The translations under genes were made by a program, and so were the position numbers. A DNA stretch of 42,954 nt from a virus. Below are positions 19,974-30,500 of this stretch, one piece after another (positions within the stretch are counted from its first letter, which is position 1; every line of letters starts with the position of its first letter). The notes beneath the pieces are model-generated. The model was not told where the DNA came from. It saw only the letters and a program-made list of their open reading frames with translations, and made no database searches. Location of the stretch: positions 1-42,954 of the IMG/VR virus record IMGVR_UViG_3300024346_000150. One strand, written 5' to 3'.

Positions 19974-22900
19974 ATGGCAACTTACTACCCTTTAATATCT
20001 AACAATCCTTCTGCTAATACAAAACTTGACCTATTTACAGGAGACACAGACAATTTGTTTGATACATACGTATTTACAGATTCAACAACTGGCTCTCAGG
20101 TTGCATACTTACTTTTTATTGTAAAAAACACACACACTAGTTCAGATAGTGTATTGGAAATAACAGAAATTAGCGGTAACGCTGATTTTAATGCTGACTT
20201 TACTATTAACCCCCCTGTAAGTGGTTCTGATTCTTCACTATTACTAGGCCTTAGTACTAATTTTGCAAAAGCCATAGGTGACATTTCTGGAACTAATACA
20301 GGTTATGCAGTAGCAAACACTACACATTCTGGAACTGGCTCTTGTACAGGAGCTGATGCTTTTATAGGACACAATGGTAGTATAGAACAAAACGGTACAG
20401 GTTTTAATGCTGCTAGTAGTTCGTTTTTACTTCCTATATATAAGACTTCTAGCATCATTGGTACTGGTATTCCTTTTAATAGCTACACTTCTTTCTTGGT
20501 TAAGTTTGCTCCTAGTGCTGTAAAAACACTTGCTGGTGAACCAAAGCTTACTATAAAAAACAATGACAACGATATAGTTTTAGAGTTTAATGGCTCTGTA
20601 AACAATCCACTTTCTTTCTTTGCTAAAGTTGGTACAGCTACAGCTTTAGATGGAAATGATATATTTGAACCTACTGGGGCTACTATTACAGATGGTGGGA
20701 CTTTTGATTTAGGTACTTACCCTGTAAACTACGATTACGGAAATATAGGTAAAACTTTGTTTTTTTCTGACCACAGTGCTAACGCAGGTAATTACCAGTT
20801 TAGACCTGCAGATGGATATAATACATTTTTACGGGTAGGTGAAGCTGTAGCTGAAACGGTAGACGGAGTTGCTTATACAAGTTCAGACTTTGGAATTAAA
20901 CCAACAGGACTCTTTCAACAAAGTTGGTTTGCTACAGATACTAACCTTAGTTTTTTAAGTGATGTAGGTAGCGAAAACCCTACTAGGCAAAATCAAAATA
21001 TTAAATTTAAAAATTCTGACGTATATAAAAATTTTAGTTTACGTTCTGATTCTACTTTTAATGAACACCCTACGCATTTTAAAGCTTCTAATGCTACAAC
21101 TGCTAATGTACATTTAACTAACCAGCATACAACTGCTGACGATTCAAAAGTTACCGCTGTATATAAATTAGGTAAAATAATAAACGACACAAACCCAGAG
21201 CAAACTACTAGTGCATTAAATAATGAATATTTTGTTTTTAAAGTACAAGTAGCTTTTTATTCAATTTTAACTTTTAATCAAGCGCAAACTGATTTACACG
21301 CTCAAGCAAAAAATAGTAATTTAAAATTAGAGAAACGTTGTTTTAATAATTATGTAGATTCTTCAGGTTCTACTGGACCGCACTTTGAAACAAGAGCAGG
21401 TCAAAGTATTACTACACATGCACTTAGAGGTAATATAAGTACTTTAAATATTTATGCTAGATATAATTATTTTAATACAAACTCTTTAGCTACTACTGAT
21501 TTTACCGTACCTACATTTACTGTAGAATCAGAAACTTCATTATACTCTGACTATACAAATAACGCTAGCGACTTAAATACTAAAGCTAAATTTTTAGTCA
21601 GCGGAACGTCAAATGATTTTACTACTGCTAAAGCTGCTTTGCCTGGTACTAATACAACTATAAGTTCTTCTACAACATTTACTACTTTTAACCTAACTAG
21701 TAATAATGGTAATATTATAGGGCTACAATATCATCCTGACGTAAATAGGTTTATGGCCGAACACATGTATAATCACCCTATAACGAACAATACTAAGTAC
21801 AACGTTGTAACGAATGAAAACCCTTTTGGTTTTTATACAGCAGATTTTGTACCTAGTAGTGCTGGTAATACTGAGTTTTGGGGTAAGTTTGCAGCAGCAG
21901 GTGCTAATGAAGGCGCACAACCTCTTTATAAAATGGGATTCTTTCCTAAGCTATCTCACTTAAGATTGCTTGCTAGTGATGGTGGAGACCTTGTTACAAA
22001 CTCTTCTGGAAGCACTGGCACACCTAAAGCTAAACTTTTTACTGACGCTTCTACAAGTAGCGCTAAACAATATAGTATAGCAACTACTAAAGTTTCAACT
22101 ACTGAATGGCGTGCTTACAACTCAACTACCGCAGCTAATACTATACAAACTGTTAGCGATGGACATGGTAGCGTTGTAGCAGACGAAGGTGAGTGGTATG
22201 GTTCTGGTAAAGCATACATAACAAATCCAACTTGCTGGGGTAATAGTGGTTCTAGACAAACTGTAAACAATAACGATAGTCCTTATATAGGACATTTCCC
22301 TACAAACATCAGTAGAAGTAGTTCGACAGGAGAACCAACTGTACATGATTTTAAAGAACCAGGTGATAACGGAGGTCTAAATACTCCCTACTACTTTAGG
22401 TTACCTCCTGCTTCTTATAATCAATCTAGCGCAAAATGGAGAAGTGTAGGTAGATTTTATTTTGACAACACAGGTGACTACCCAATTTATATACAAGCAA
22501 TAGAAGTAAAGAATAATAACTTTACTAACCTTGAAGGTGGTAGTATTGCTTATCAGTCTAGCAAAAACGCTGTCATGCCAAAAACTATGAATGATGCTGG
22601 TAGTGCAGAGGTTGCTGTTACATATAAACCTGACAACACTAATAGTCCTACACCTACGTTTGGTATTTACCAAGGTAAAAGAACTGGTGACTCTGCTCTG
22701 TCTGAAGCGTGGGATTCTGCTGGTAGCGGTTACAAGTATGGTGCTAGTGCAGTAAACTTCCCTGCTAATGTATCTTCTGCTGTACTTGGTAAAGCTCACT
22801 ACAACGATAATAATGAGTATGTAAGTGGCTCTCTATACAATGGTAGTAAGACTAATAAAAGATTGTTAGTCGAACCACAAGTAGACAATGGCTTTTTCAG

Positions 22901-23258
22901 TAGAGAAGAAAATGACTCTAAAGTAAAAAGTAATAAAACAGAGAACTATATAGACGTAACTTTTGAAATAACACCTACTAATAATTCAGCTTACGATAAC
23001 GGAGTTTATTATACACAGATTGCTATTTCTTATTATGTAGATGAATATGAAAACAGAAAATCTGTAACTGCAGATTCCGATAGTTATACTGAAACAGACC
23101 TTTTGTTAGGGGCTACTGGAAATAGAACTTCAAGACTTTATGTGTCTAAATATTTAATAGGTGTAGAGCTGACTAGTGCTGCTGAAATTACATTAGTAGA
23201 TTCAGAGGGTGATGCTTCGCCTACTTCTATAGACCTTCCTAACTTATCTATAGGATAA
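19974..23258 (+). CDS. Large beta-rich tail fibre protein, 1094 residues, with ASH/HYDIN-like module
   Basis: A long Ser/Thr/Asn/Gly-rich protein with almost no Cys and many short beta strands, typical of fibres. Residues about 172-210 (SFLVKFAPSAVKTLAGEP then LTIKNNDND and VLEFNGSV) fit the pattern F-x-P ... L-x-I-x-x-N-D ... L-x-G of the ASPM-SPD-2-Hydin immunoglobulin-like fold, which is often found in Bacteroidota surface proteins. Further Ig-like blocks may follow, for example near residue 865 (FYFDNTGDYPIYIQAIEVK). The start is the ATG after an A-rich stretch (ataaaaaaacATG). It sits between two smaller fibre proteins in one operon. I infer a structural or receptor-binding fibre; carbohydrate binding is plausible but not shown. 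Confidence 0.65.
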   Translation: MATYYPLISNNPSANTKLDLFTGDTDNLFDTYVFTDSTTGSQVAYLLFIVKNTHTSSDSVLEITEISGNADFNADFTINPPVSGSDSSLLLGLSTNFAKAIGDISGTNTGYAVANTTHSGTGSCTGADAFIGHNGSIEQNGTGFNAASSSFLLPIYKTSSIIGTGIPFNSYTSFLVKFAPSAVKTLAGEPKLTIKNNDNDIVLEFNGSVNNPLSFFAKVGTATALDGNDIFEPTGATITDGGTFDLGTYPVNYDYGNIGKTLFFSDHSANAGNYQFRPADGYNTFLRVGEAVAETVDGVAYTSSDFGIKPTGLFQQSWFATDTNLSFLSDVGSENPTRQNQNIKFKNSDVYKNFSLRSDSTFNEHPTHFKASNATTANVHLTNQHTTADDSKVTAVYKLGKIINDTNPEQTTSALNNEYFVFKVQVAFYSILTFNQAQTDLHAQAKNSNLKLEKRCFNNYVDSSGSTGPHFETRAGQSITTHALRGNISTLNIYARYNYFNTNSLATTDFTVPTFTVESETSLYSDYTNNASDLNTKAKFLVSGTSNDFTTAKAALPGTNTTISSSTTFTTFNLTSNNGNIIGLQYHPDVNRFMAEHMYNHPITNNTKYNVVTNENPFGFYTADFVPSSAGNTEFWGKFAAAGANEGAQPLYKMGFFPKLSHLRLLASDGGDLVTNSSGSTGTPKAKLFTDASTSSAKQYSIATTKVSTTEWRAYNSTTAANTIQTVSDGHGSVVADEGEWYGSGKAYITNPTCWGNSGSRQTVNNNDSPYIGHFPTNISRSSSTGEPTVHDFKEPGDNGGLNTPYYFRLPPASYNQSSAKWRSVGRFYFDNTGDYPIYIQAIEVKNNNFTNLEGGSIAYQSSKNAVMPKTMNDAGSAEVAVTYKPDNTNSPTPTFGIYQGKRTGDSALSEAWDSAGSGYKYGASAVNFPANVSSAVLGKAHYNDNNEYVSGSLYNGSKTNKRLLVEPQVDNGFFSREENDSKVKSNKTENYIDVTFEITPTNNSAYDNGVYYTQIAISYYVDEYENRKSVTADSDSYTETDLLLGATGNRTSRLYVSKYLIGVELTSAAEITLVDSEGDASPTSIDLPNLSIG

Positions 23259-23261
23259 GCC

Positions 23262-23879
23262 ATGGCATACATACCACAATTTATAAAGGGCAACTTCTGG
23301 GGTGGGCAAAGAGCTACCTTAGAAGGTGTTCGGTATATAGCTGGGATTAAAAATAGCGGTACTGTGGGATATACAGTAGATAATGTCTATGTACAAAACC
23401 ATATTAGTAATCCTCAAGAACTTGATAATATTACTAATTTTGCTTTTACTATACCTGATGAGTTTGTAAGCTATCAGTTATTAGACCAAAGCACTATTGT
23501 AGGTAAGGGAGATGATAATAAATATAAGATTCCTTACCCTCCTAATTATTTATTACAGCCTGGTAACGTTGCTTACGCCCCTTATGGACAAACAAACAAC
23601 GTTTACAATTGGAGGTTTAGAAACACTTTTAATTTAAATCAAAACCAAATATTGTATTTTGTTATTCAGTTTACCCCTGAAGCTAGAAAACAAGATTTTT
23701 ATAAAGCTGATTTAGTTTTAAAATTTCACCAAACAGGTTCTAGCAGTTACGAAACTCAAAAGTTTTCTTTAAGTGGAGACTTTTTATATGAGATAGATGA
23801 AATAGATACTAAAAACTTTCCTTCGCAAGTTATGTCAGTTTCAGGCGTACCTTTTGGTGGGTTAATTACAATACATTAA
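23262..23879 (+). CDS. Virion adhesion-region protein, 205 residues, unknown
   Basis: No family recognised. The protein is beta-rich, with many aromatic residues (Tyr, Phe, Asn), and includes RNTFNLNQNQILYFVIQFTP near residues 117-136 followed by KADLVLKFHQTG and KFSLSGDF, a strand pattern resembling the last strands of an Ig-like domain in the preceding protein. There is no signal peptide or membrane helix. It starts three bases after the large fibre stop and ends two bases before the next start, so it belongs to the same transcript. Probably a fibre accessory or tip protein; this rests on context. Confidence 0.5.
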   Translation: MAYIPQFIKGNFWGGQRATLEGVRYIAGIKNSGTVGYTVDNVYVQNHISNPQELDNITNFAFTIPDEFVSYQLLDQSTIVGKGDDNKYKIPYPPNYLLQPGNVAYAPYGQTNNVYNWRFRNTFNLNQNQILYFVIQFTPEARKQDFYKADLVLKFHQTGSSSYETQKFSLSGDFLYEIDEIDTKNFPSQVMSVSGVPFGGLITIH

Positions 23880-23880
23880 C

Positions 23881-25449
23881 ATGAAGTTTTCAATAGGTGA
23901 TACATACGAAACTGTAGGTACTATATTTTCTATAGACAGGTTAAACTCTACTTTTTCTATACATGCTACTGACATTAACTCTAGCTCTCATAGTAATCCA
24001 AACTCGATAGATAACCTGTTTACTCATCTTAGTAGTCTTAGTTTAAACGGCATAACAGGTTGGTCTGCTGCTTCTAAATTACAATTAGAGTCTATAATAG
24101 GTACTGGAACTAGTGGCGCTCAAGGCCATGTATATCCCACTACTTTTATAACACAGACTACAGGGGTAAAAATAGGTCAAAACGTACCAGGCGAAGGTGG
24201 TTATGTTTTTCATATAGACAGCGCTATAGCTTACGTTTATATTTCAGTAGATAACGTAATGAATCATAATAGCGTAGCATCTTTTGCAGATTCTTTTTCT
24301 TTAGATACTAGTAGCGGTACTGTAAGCGATGTCTTACCAATAGATAGAGATTTGTATTATCACTTTAAAACAAATGTTTTAGAGCCCCGCATAAACACTT
24401 TAAACGCAAACATTAACGCATACTGGCTTGCTGATAGCTATGTAAGAAATAATGCTTATTATGTAAACCCAGTTTCTTTAAAGGTTTTATATGCAAATAA
24501 AAATATTAGTTACCCTCCTTTATTGTACAGGACTATACCAAGAATGTCTGAAGGAAATAACTTTTATGGATTATATAACCCATACTTTGATTCGACTGAA
24601 TCTGCGCTGCTTGATAGCGCGCAAGTTACTAATAAAGACATACGTATACTACCCGTAAAAGTTATTACCCCACAGAAACATGCTATTTTGGATGTAGGTG
24701 GGGATAGTATTAATTTATCTTTTAATTCAGAAACTCAAAACGACAATAATTACTGCATGATGGGGCAAGTTAATCTGCCTTCACTTTTTGTTTCTGTTAC
24801 AGGTACAACGGCAGTAGTAGAAGAACAAGATTTTACTTTAACATTTCCTCTAGGCTGGTCTATATTTAGCTTACCTTTTGACATAAGCACGTTAACAAAG
24901 ATTACGCATGGCTCTACTGTAGTAAACAACCCCTCTTTAACTTCTTATACTGACCAATTTGGATTAACTTACAACAGTATTAAGGTTAGTGATTTGCTTG
25001 ATGTAATAGAACCTAAAGTTACTGTAGCTAAAGATAATAACGGTAAAGCATGGATTACAGAGTTTAACTTTGATGGTATACCCCTTATAAGTAAACACGA
25101 TGCTTTTCAAATAAAAACTACAGAAGAAGTTAGCGTAACCTTTACAGCAAAACCTGATTTCAATGTAATAACGACTAATAATGTTGCTACAGTAGAGTTT
25201 GGTGCAGAAATAAAAATACTAGCTGGATGGAATATAATGAGGTTTCCTTTGAATGAGGCTGCAGGTTTTATTCTTAACTTTAGAGATGTAGTAGAAGATT
25301 TAATAATTGCAAAAGATGAACTAGGTAAACCTTATCTTCCAGAGTATGCTTACAGCGGAGTAGAAAACTTCTTACCAGGTAAAGGTTATCAGGTAAAAAT
25401 GAAAGATACTAAACCAGTATATACAATAAAATTTGAAGGTTCAGCATGA
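23881..25449 (+). CDS. Adhesion-region protein with two GW...YLPE...GYQ modules, 522 residues
   Basis: The first ~310 residues are unrecognised and beta-rich. Two copies of one module follow: copy 1 from about residue 325 (LGWSIFSLPFD ... VAKDNNGKAWITEFNFDG ... HDAFQIK) and copy 2 from about 447 (GWNIMRFPLN ... IIAKDELGKPYLPEYAYSG ... PGKGYQVKMK). The core is G-W-x-I, then K-D-x-x-G-K-x-x-x-x-E-x-x-x-x-G, then a glycine and Tyr/Phe-Gln. I have met this module in secreted and phage structural proteins of Bacteroidota; its function is not known to me. The protein at 26192 carries two more divergent copies. ATG follows the previous stop by one base. Likely a fibre or baseplate component with repeated beta domains, possibly ligand binding. 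Confidence 0.6.
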   Translation: MKFSIGDTYETVGTIFSIDRLNSTFSIHATDINSSSHSNPNSIDNLFTHLSSLSLNGITGWSAASKLQLESIIGTGTSGAQGHVYPTTFITQTTGVKIGQNVPGEGGYVFHIDSAIAYVYISVDNVMNHNSVASFADSFSLDTSSGTVSDVLPIDRDLYYHFKTNVLEPRINTLNANINAYWLADSYVRNNAYYVNPVSLKVLYANKNISYPPLLYRTIPRMSEGNNFYGLYNPYFDSTESALLDSAQVTNKDIRILPVKVITPQKHAILDVGGDSINLSFNSETQNDNNYCMMGQVNLPSLFVSVTGTTAVVEEQDFTLTFPLGWSIFSLPFDISTLTKITHGSTVVNNPSLTSYTDQFGLTYNSIKVSDLLDVIEPKVTVAKDNNGKAWITEFNFDGIPLISKHDAFQIKTTEEVSVTFTAKPDFNVITTNNVATVEFGAEIKILAGWNIMRFPLNEAAGFILNFRDVVEDLIIAKDELGKPYLPEYAYSGVENFLPGKGYQVKMKDTKPVYTIKFEGSA

Positions 25450-26195
25450 GAGTAAATAATTTAAAAAAAGAAATTTCTAGGAACGCTCTTATACAGGTTG
25501 TAAATAAAGATGCAGAGTTGGAGAACCCTACTTTATTTTTTACTGACCTTACTAACCCTAAATCTTTCTTGGTTTCTGATGGGCAGGAAGCAAAAACTGA
25601 CAGACAGGGTGCGCTAGCTTTTGTAGATAGTGTGTTTATTTTTTTTAGAGATACATTTGTAGAAAACCAAAAAGTAACTGAAATAAAAAATACAGTTGTT
25701 ACTAGATTTATTGATAGTACCTCTGCTCAAACTAAAAGAGATTATAAAGATTTATCTTTTAATGTTTTTTTTAATAATTTTTTAGCTGGTAACTATGATT
25801 CTGATTTAGGTTTAGACAAAGCAAACACACTAAGAACTTCTTATAATAACTTATATGCCTCTATAGCTAATTTTTCTAGCTTTACTTTTAGGTTAAAAGA
25901 TAGCGCAGGTAACTTATTTTTACAAACCGCACCAGCAAATAGTAGCGAGCTAGAGGGAGGTCATTCTTTTTCTTTAGATTTACCCATAGATGATACAACT
26001 ATTACAGACAAGGTTGGATACACAAACAATGAAGCTATTTACCCTTTTTACTATAGCACGTATTACAATAAAGAATACCCTATAAGTTTTAATTTAAATG
26101 CAAATCAAACAGCAAGAAACAGAGAAACTTGGTTTGTAAATAGCATTAGTATAGATGAACAGTATAATAAAGATTTTAATCCAGATTTTAAATGA
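25446..26195 (+). CDS. Adhesion-region protein of unknown function, 249 residues
   Basis: No family recognised. The N-terminus is charged (MRVNNLKKEISRNALIQ), the middle is Phe/Asn-rich mixed alpha/beta, and the C-terminus is rich in Tyr and Asn. Its start overlaps the previous stop (ATGA) and its own stop overlaps the next start (ATGA), so it is tightly coupled between the two proteins that carry the GW/YLPE modules. That suggests the three form one assembly. No membrane segment, signal or catalytic motif is visible. Confidence 0.5.
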   Translation: MRVNNLKKEISRNALIQVVNKDAELENPTLFFTDLTNPKSFLVSDGQEAKTDRQGALAFVDSVFIFFRDTFVENQKVTEIKNTVVTRFIDSTSAQTKRDYKDLSFNVFFNNFLAGNYDSDLGLDKANTLRTSYNNLYASIANFSSFTFRLKDSAGNLFLQTAPANSSELEGGHSFSLDLPIDDTTITDKVGYTNNEAIYPFYYSTYYNKEYPISFNLNANQTARNRETWFVNSISIDEQYNKDFNPDFK

Positions 26196-27103
26196 AAGTT
26201 GTATCTAAAATAATAAATATAGCTTACTCTTTGGGTTCTGTTTTTGTAAACAATATTTCTAAGGTTATCCCTGTAGTTAATATAAATTTAAAATCGCAAT
26301 CTGCTGTATCTGTTCTTACTAAAAGTATTTTTGCTAAAGCAACATCTAAAACTATAAATGTAGCCCAAATCTCTAAGCTTATACAAGTAAGTTCTTTTAG
26401 CTTTAGAGAGCCTTTTTATTTTTCTGCTACTACATTTACCCGAAAGTTTGATGTAGGTAATGGAGGGTTTAGTATACCGCTTAATATAGAACAGATAGAG
26501 TCGCAGTATGGGAGTGAGAAAGGGCAAATATTAAACTACAACACTACACATGATTTTATTCACTTTGTAAAAAACAACTTTTATTCTGACCTAGAGGCTA
26601 CAACTCCCCTACTAGAGAATATAAGTGATTACATTTCAGTCATTAAAAATTACAAAGGAGATGCATATCTTCCACGGTTTAATTATAACGGTATAGGTTT
26701 TTTATCACATGGCCAAGGTTACCAGATAGATGTTATAAAGCCTTTTTATATGAAAATTAAAGGCTCTCAGTACGAATCTATTGAAAAGTTTAATGACTTT
26801 AAGTGGCAAATAAAAGATGGAGACTTTGCTAACAACAATAATTACAGGTGGCATTACATAGGTATACCAAGCATTGTATCTAAAAACACTGAACAGTTTT
26901 TTTCTGAGTTTATAAAAGATGATGAGACTTTCCCACTTATAGTTAGTGGCTACGAAGTCTCTAGCTATAGGTTGCTTATATTAAAAGACATAAACGGTAA
27001 CGCATCTTTACCTCATTTTAATTACTTTAAAGTAGACACTCTAGAACCAGGAGAGTATTATACAATGAAGGTCAACTTCATGCCTGAAGCAAACATATAT
27101 TAA
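26192..27103 (+). CDS. Adhesion-region protein with two divergent GW/YLPE-type modules, 303 residues
   Basis: The first ~80 residues are hydrophobic and Val/Ile/Ser/Lys-rich and could form an amphipathic or buried N-terminal domain. Copy 1 of the module spans roughly 95-190 (ISVIKNYKGDAYLPRFNYNG then GFLSHGQGYQIDV); copy 2 spans roughly 220-300 (WHYIGIPSIV ... LLILKDINGNASLPHFNYF ... EPGEYYTMKV). Both keep K-D/N-x-x-G-x-A-x-L-P-x-F-N-Y, and copy 2 has lost the terminal GYQ. The gene closes the second fibre sub-operon: the next promoter-like box starts directly after its stop. Likely structural, working with the 522-residue protein. Confidence 0.55.
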   Translation: MKVVSKIINIAYSLGSVFVNNISKVIPVVNINLKSQSAVSVLTKSIFAKATSKTINVAQISKLIQVSSFSFREPFYFSATTFTRKFDVGNGGFSIPLNIEQIESQYGSEKGQILNYNTTHDFIHFVKNNFYSDLEATTPLLENISDYISVIKNYKGDAYLPRFNYNGIGFLSHGQGYQIDVIKPFYMKIKGSQYESIEKFNDFKWQIKDGDFANNNNYRWHYIGIPSIVSKNTEQFFSEFIKDDETFPLIVSGYEVSSYRLLILKDINGNASLPHFNYFKVDTLEPGEYYTMKVNFMPEANIY

Positions 27104-27119
27104 TAATTTATTACCTTTA
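27104..27119 (+). promoter_or_regulatory. Promoter-like box (TAATTTATTACCTTTA), weaker copy
   Basis: It aligns without gaps to the boxes at 18701 and 32068 and ends 17 bases before the ATG of the second adaptor paralogue, nearly the same spacing as at 18701. The TAnnTTTG core is imperfect (TACCTTTA, last base A). It lies at a gene-cluster border where a start site would be expected. Lower confidence than the other two. Confidence 0.38.
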
Positions 27120-27136
27120 CATATAAAAATTTTATA

Positions 27137-27529
27137 ATGGCAACAAAAGTATCCGCAGACGTAGCCTCTATTGTAGACGTTACTGCAAGACGTAATGATT
27201 CATTCTATCTACAAACTACTTTAACGCAAGCAGACGGCTCTATATACCTATTACAAGGTGCTGATACTAATGCTTATGTAGCTAAGTTTGAGATATACGA
27301 TAGTAATGACGTAAAAGTATTAGCTTTTATATCTGGCACTGGTTCTTCTCCTGAAGTTAATAACACTATTACTGTAGGAGCGACAACAGGAGTACTAACT
27401 ACAAACGTAGCTGCTACTAGCATGACTATAAGAAGCGGTACATACAAATATAAGCTTGTTGTAAGTCATGCAGGGGACGCAGTAACTAATACTGTAATGG
27501 TAGGTAAGTTTAAAGTAGTTGATATATAA
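27137..27529 (+). CDS. Adhesion adaptor paralogue B (130 residues)
   Basis: Clearly related to the protein at 18733: DVTARRNDSFYLQTTLTQ near residues 13-30 matches NITARRNDSFQLSLQVKD, and SGTYKYKLVVSHAGD then VGKFKVVDI matches the paralogue's SGVYKYDLQI ... FGNFTL. The first ten residues are also alike (MATKVSADVA against MADTLKADIA). It is compact, beta-rich, with no Cys and no membrane segment. Its stop overlaps the start of the 1167-residue repeat fibre (TAATG), mirroring the way paralogue A couples to its fibre. I infer a linker between fibre and tail, or a chaperone-like cap made in equal amount. Confidence 0.65.
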   Translation: MATKVSADVASIVDVTARRNDSFYLQTTLTQADGSIYLLQGADTNAYVAKFEIYDSNDVKVLAFISGTGSSPEVNNTITVGATTGVLTTNVAATSMTIRSGTYKYKLVVSHAGDAVTNTVMVGKFKVVDI

Positions 27530-30500
27530 TGGCTAACTCAGTAGTTAACTTAAGTCTACAAGCTAAGTCCACACCTACTGTAAATATTACAGTTAACGAA
27601 GCTGGTTCTGTATCTGGGACTGGCTCTGTTAGTCCTGTAATTAAGTTTGTAGCTAGTGGAGAGGTAGGACCTACAGGCGCACAAGGTATACAAGGAACAA
27701 TATCAGGCAGCGACGTAGTAACCACTTCTAATATACAGAATGGTGCTGTGTCTACTGCAAAGCTTGCTGATGATAGTGTTACTGCAGACAAGCTTGGGCC
27801 TAATTCTGTTTATGGTGCAGCTATTCCTGACTTAGGTATAGACACAACCAAGATAGGTAACGACGCTGTTACGTCTGCTAAGATAGCTGATAACGCTGTT
27901 ACATCTGCACATATAGCTCCTAACGCAATAACCGAAGAACTTATAGAGTCTGGTATCATTACTAGAGCTAGTATAGCTGACAATACAATAGACTCTTCTA
28001 AGATTCAAAACTATACTTTAGTAACTACTGACTTTTCTTTAAACTCTGTAGATGGTACTGTAATAGTAGATAACCCAACAATAGCGGGAGATGTTTCTGC
28101 TGTTAATTATAAAAGTAGGGGAGCGAGTCCTGGAAAATTTGAAGGACCTGACTCAGATGAAATGCATTTAAAGTTTCATACTACATTAAAGTATGTAAAC
28201 ACTAGCGGCACTGTAGTAGGGGGAATGGACCAGTCTGGAAACTTTACATTAAGTGGTACGGTAGATGGTATAGATATAGCTACAGACGTAGCCGCTAACA
28301 CTAATAAGGTTTCCTATCCTTCTTCAGACTCTACAAAGGTTGGTCATATTACTGTTACACAAGCTATTAATTTAGATACTGACCACGCTTTACTAGGTAC
28401 TCACACTAATCAGATTGCTGCTATAGACTCAAACAATTGGGTTACAACAGCAAAGATACTAGACGGTAACGTAACTACGAATAAGCTAGAGGGTAATGCT
28501 GTAACTACAATAAAAATACAAGACTCTAATGTTACTACGGCAAAGATTGCTGACTCTAATATAACTACTGCAAAAATTGCAGACAACGCAATTACTACTG
28601 CAAAGGTTTTAGATGGAAATATAACTACAAACAAGTTAGAAGGAAACGCAGTTACCAGTGCGAAGATAGGTGATAATCAAGTAGTTACCTCTAAAATACC
28701 TGACAACGCTATAACAACTGCAAAAATACTAGACGGTAATATTACAACTAACAAACTAGAAGGGAACGCAGTAACGACAGCAAAAATAGGTGATGGACAG
28801 GTTACTGCTGTAAAGATTCCTGATGGTGATTTAGTAACTGCTAAGTTTGAAGATGGCGCAATTACAGCTCCTAAGATTGCTTCTAACGCTGTAACTACTG
28901 TAAAGATATTGGATGGTAATGTTACTACAAATAAACTTGAAGGTAATGCAGTTACTACCGCTAAGATTACAGATGCTAGCGTTACAGCTGATAAGTTAGC
29001 TGCAGATTCAGTTACTTCTGCAAAGGTAGCAGACAATGCTATTACTACAGATAGCATTACAGACGGACACGTTACTACTAACAAGCTTGAAGGAAACGCT
29101 GTTACTACAGCTAAAATTACAAACAACGCTATAACCACAGACAAGATTACTGATGGTCATGTTACTGGAAACAAATTAGAAGGCGGGGCTGTTACAACTG
29201 ACAAGATAGGAGACTCTCAAGTTACTACAGCAAAAATCGCTGATGGCAATGTGACGGGTAACAAACTAGAAGGTGGTGCAGTGACAACTGCTAAAATAGG
29301 TGACAATCAAGTTACTACTGCTAAGATAGCTGACGGAAATGTTACAGGTAATAAACTTGAGGGCGGAGCAGTAACTACAGACAAAGTTGGGGACAATCAA
29401 ATAACAACCGCTAAAATATTAGACGGTAATGTAACAGGAAACAAGTTAGAAGGTGGAGCAGTTACTACAGCAAAAATTGGTGACGGTCAAGTAACTGGAA
29501 ATAAGCTTGAAGGAGGTGCGGTAACAACTGCAAAGATAGGAGATGACCAAGTAACTGCAGATAAGCTAGCAAACAGCATTAATTCAGCGATTGCAGCTAA
29601 TACATCTAAAGTAGACCTTACAGTAGATGGCTCAGGAACTATACACGCAAACAATGTAGGAACTTTAAATCAAAGCACTACAGGTAACGCTGCAACTGCT
29701 ACAGCTCTTGCCGCAGGAAATCAGACTATAGATGGAGACGTTACTATAGGAGCAAATGATGAGGGGCATGACTTGCTTGTGTATGGACATACTGCTAATG
29801 CTAATATGTTTTGGAATGCTTCAGAAGATTTCTTAAAGTTTAGCGACCTTGCTAAAATAGTTTTTGGTACTGGTGTAGCCGCAGGAGATTTTGATAGCTC
29901 TATACAAGCAAATGGAAGTAACCTTGTTATATATAACGACACAGGTAATATACAAATAGGAGATACTGTAGAGATTACAGGAGACCTTACTGTAAGTGGG
30001 AACTTATCTATTGGTAACGATGCAGAAATTACTTCCGTAGGTAGCATGGTGTTTAGAATAGATTCTGATGCTAATGAGTCAAGTCAAAAATTTACTTGGA
30101 AAAATAATGCTAGTGATGTTATAGCAGAAATAAACGAAGAGGATGAGCTTGTAATATACGGAAGTTCTTCAGGAGACCCTCGTATATTGTTACATCAAAC
30201 AGGTCAAAACAATACATACGGTCCTCCACAGTTAGACTTTTATCGTGAAGACACGCTTGTAGATAATGCGGATTTAGGTATGATTAATTTTATAGCTAAA
30301 GACTCCGCAGACAATGACCAAACTTACGCAAAAATAATAGGTTTAGCAGAGGAATCAGGTTCAGGAACTGAAGGAGGTAAGATAAAACTTCAAGTAGCAA
30401 CTCATGATGGTGAGATACAAACAGGAATTACAATTGAAGATGGAGATGCCGAAGACGAGATAGATGTTACCATAGCTAATGGCTCTAGCTCTTTAACTAC

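Noticed and set aside
28410-29144. Long minus-strand open frames antisense to the repeat fibre
   Set aside because: They mirror the 30-bp coding repeat in an antisense frame (runs of AVVTALPSS type) and have no independent start signal.
28441-29580. Tandem 30-bp spacing considered as CRISPR or non-coding array
   Set aside because: There are no conserved DNA repeats with unique spacers; the periodicity is in the protein and codons vary.
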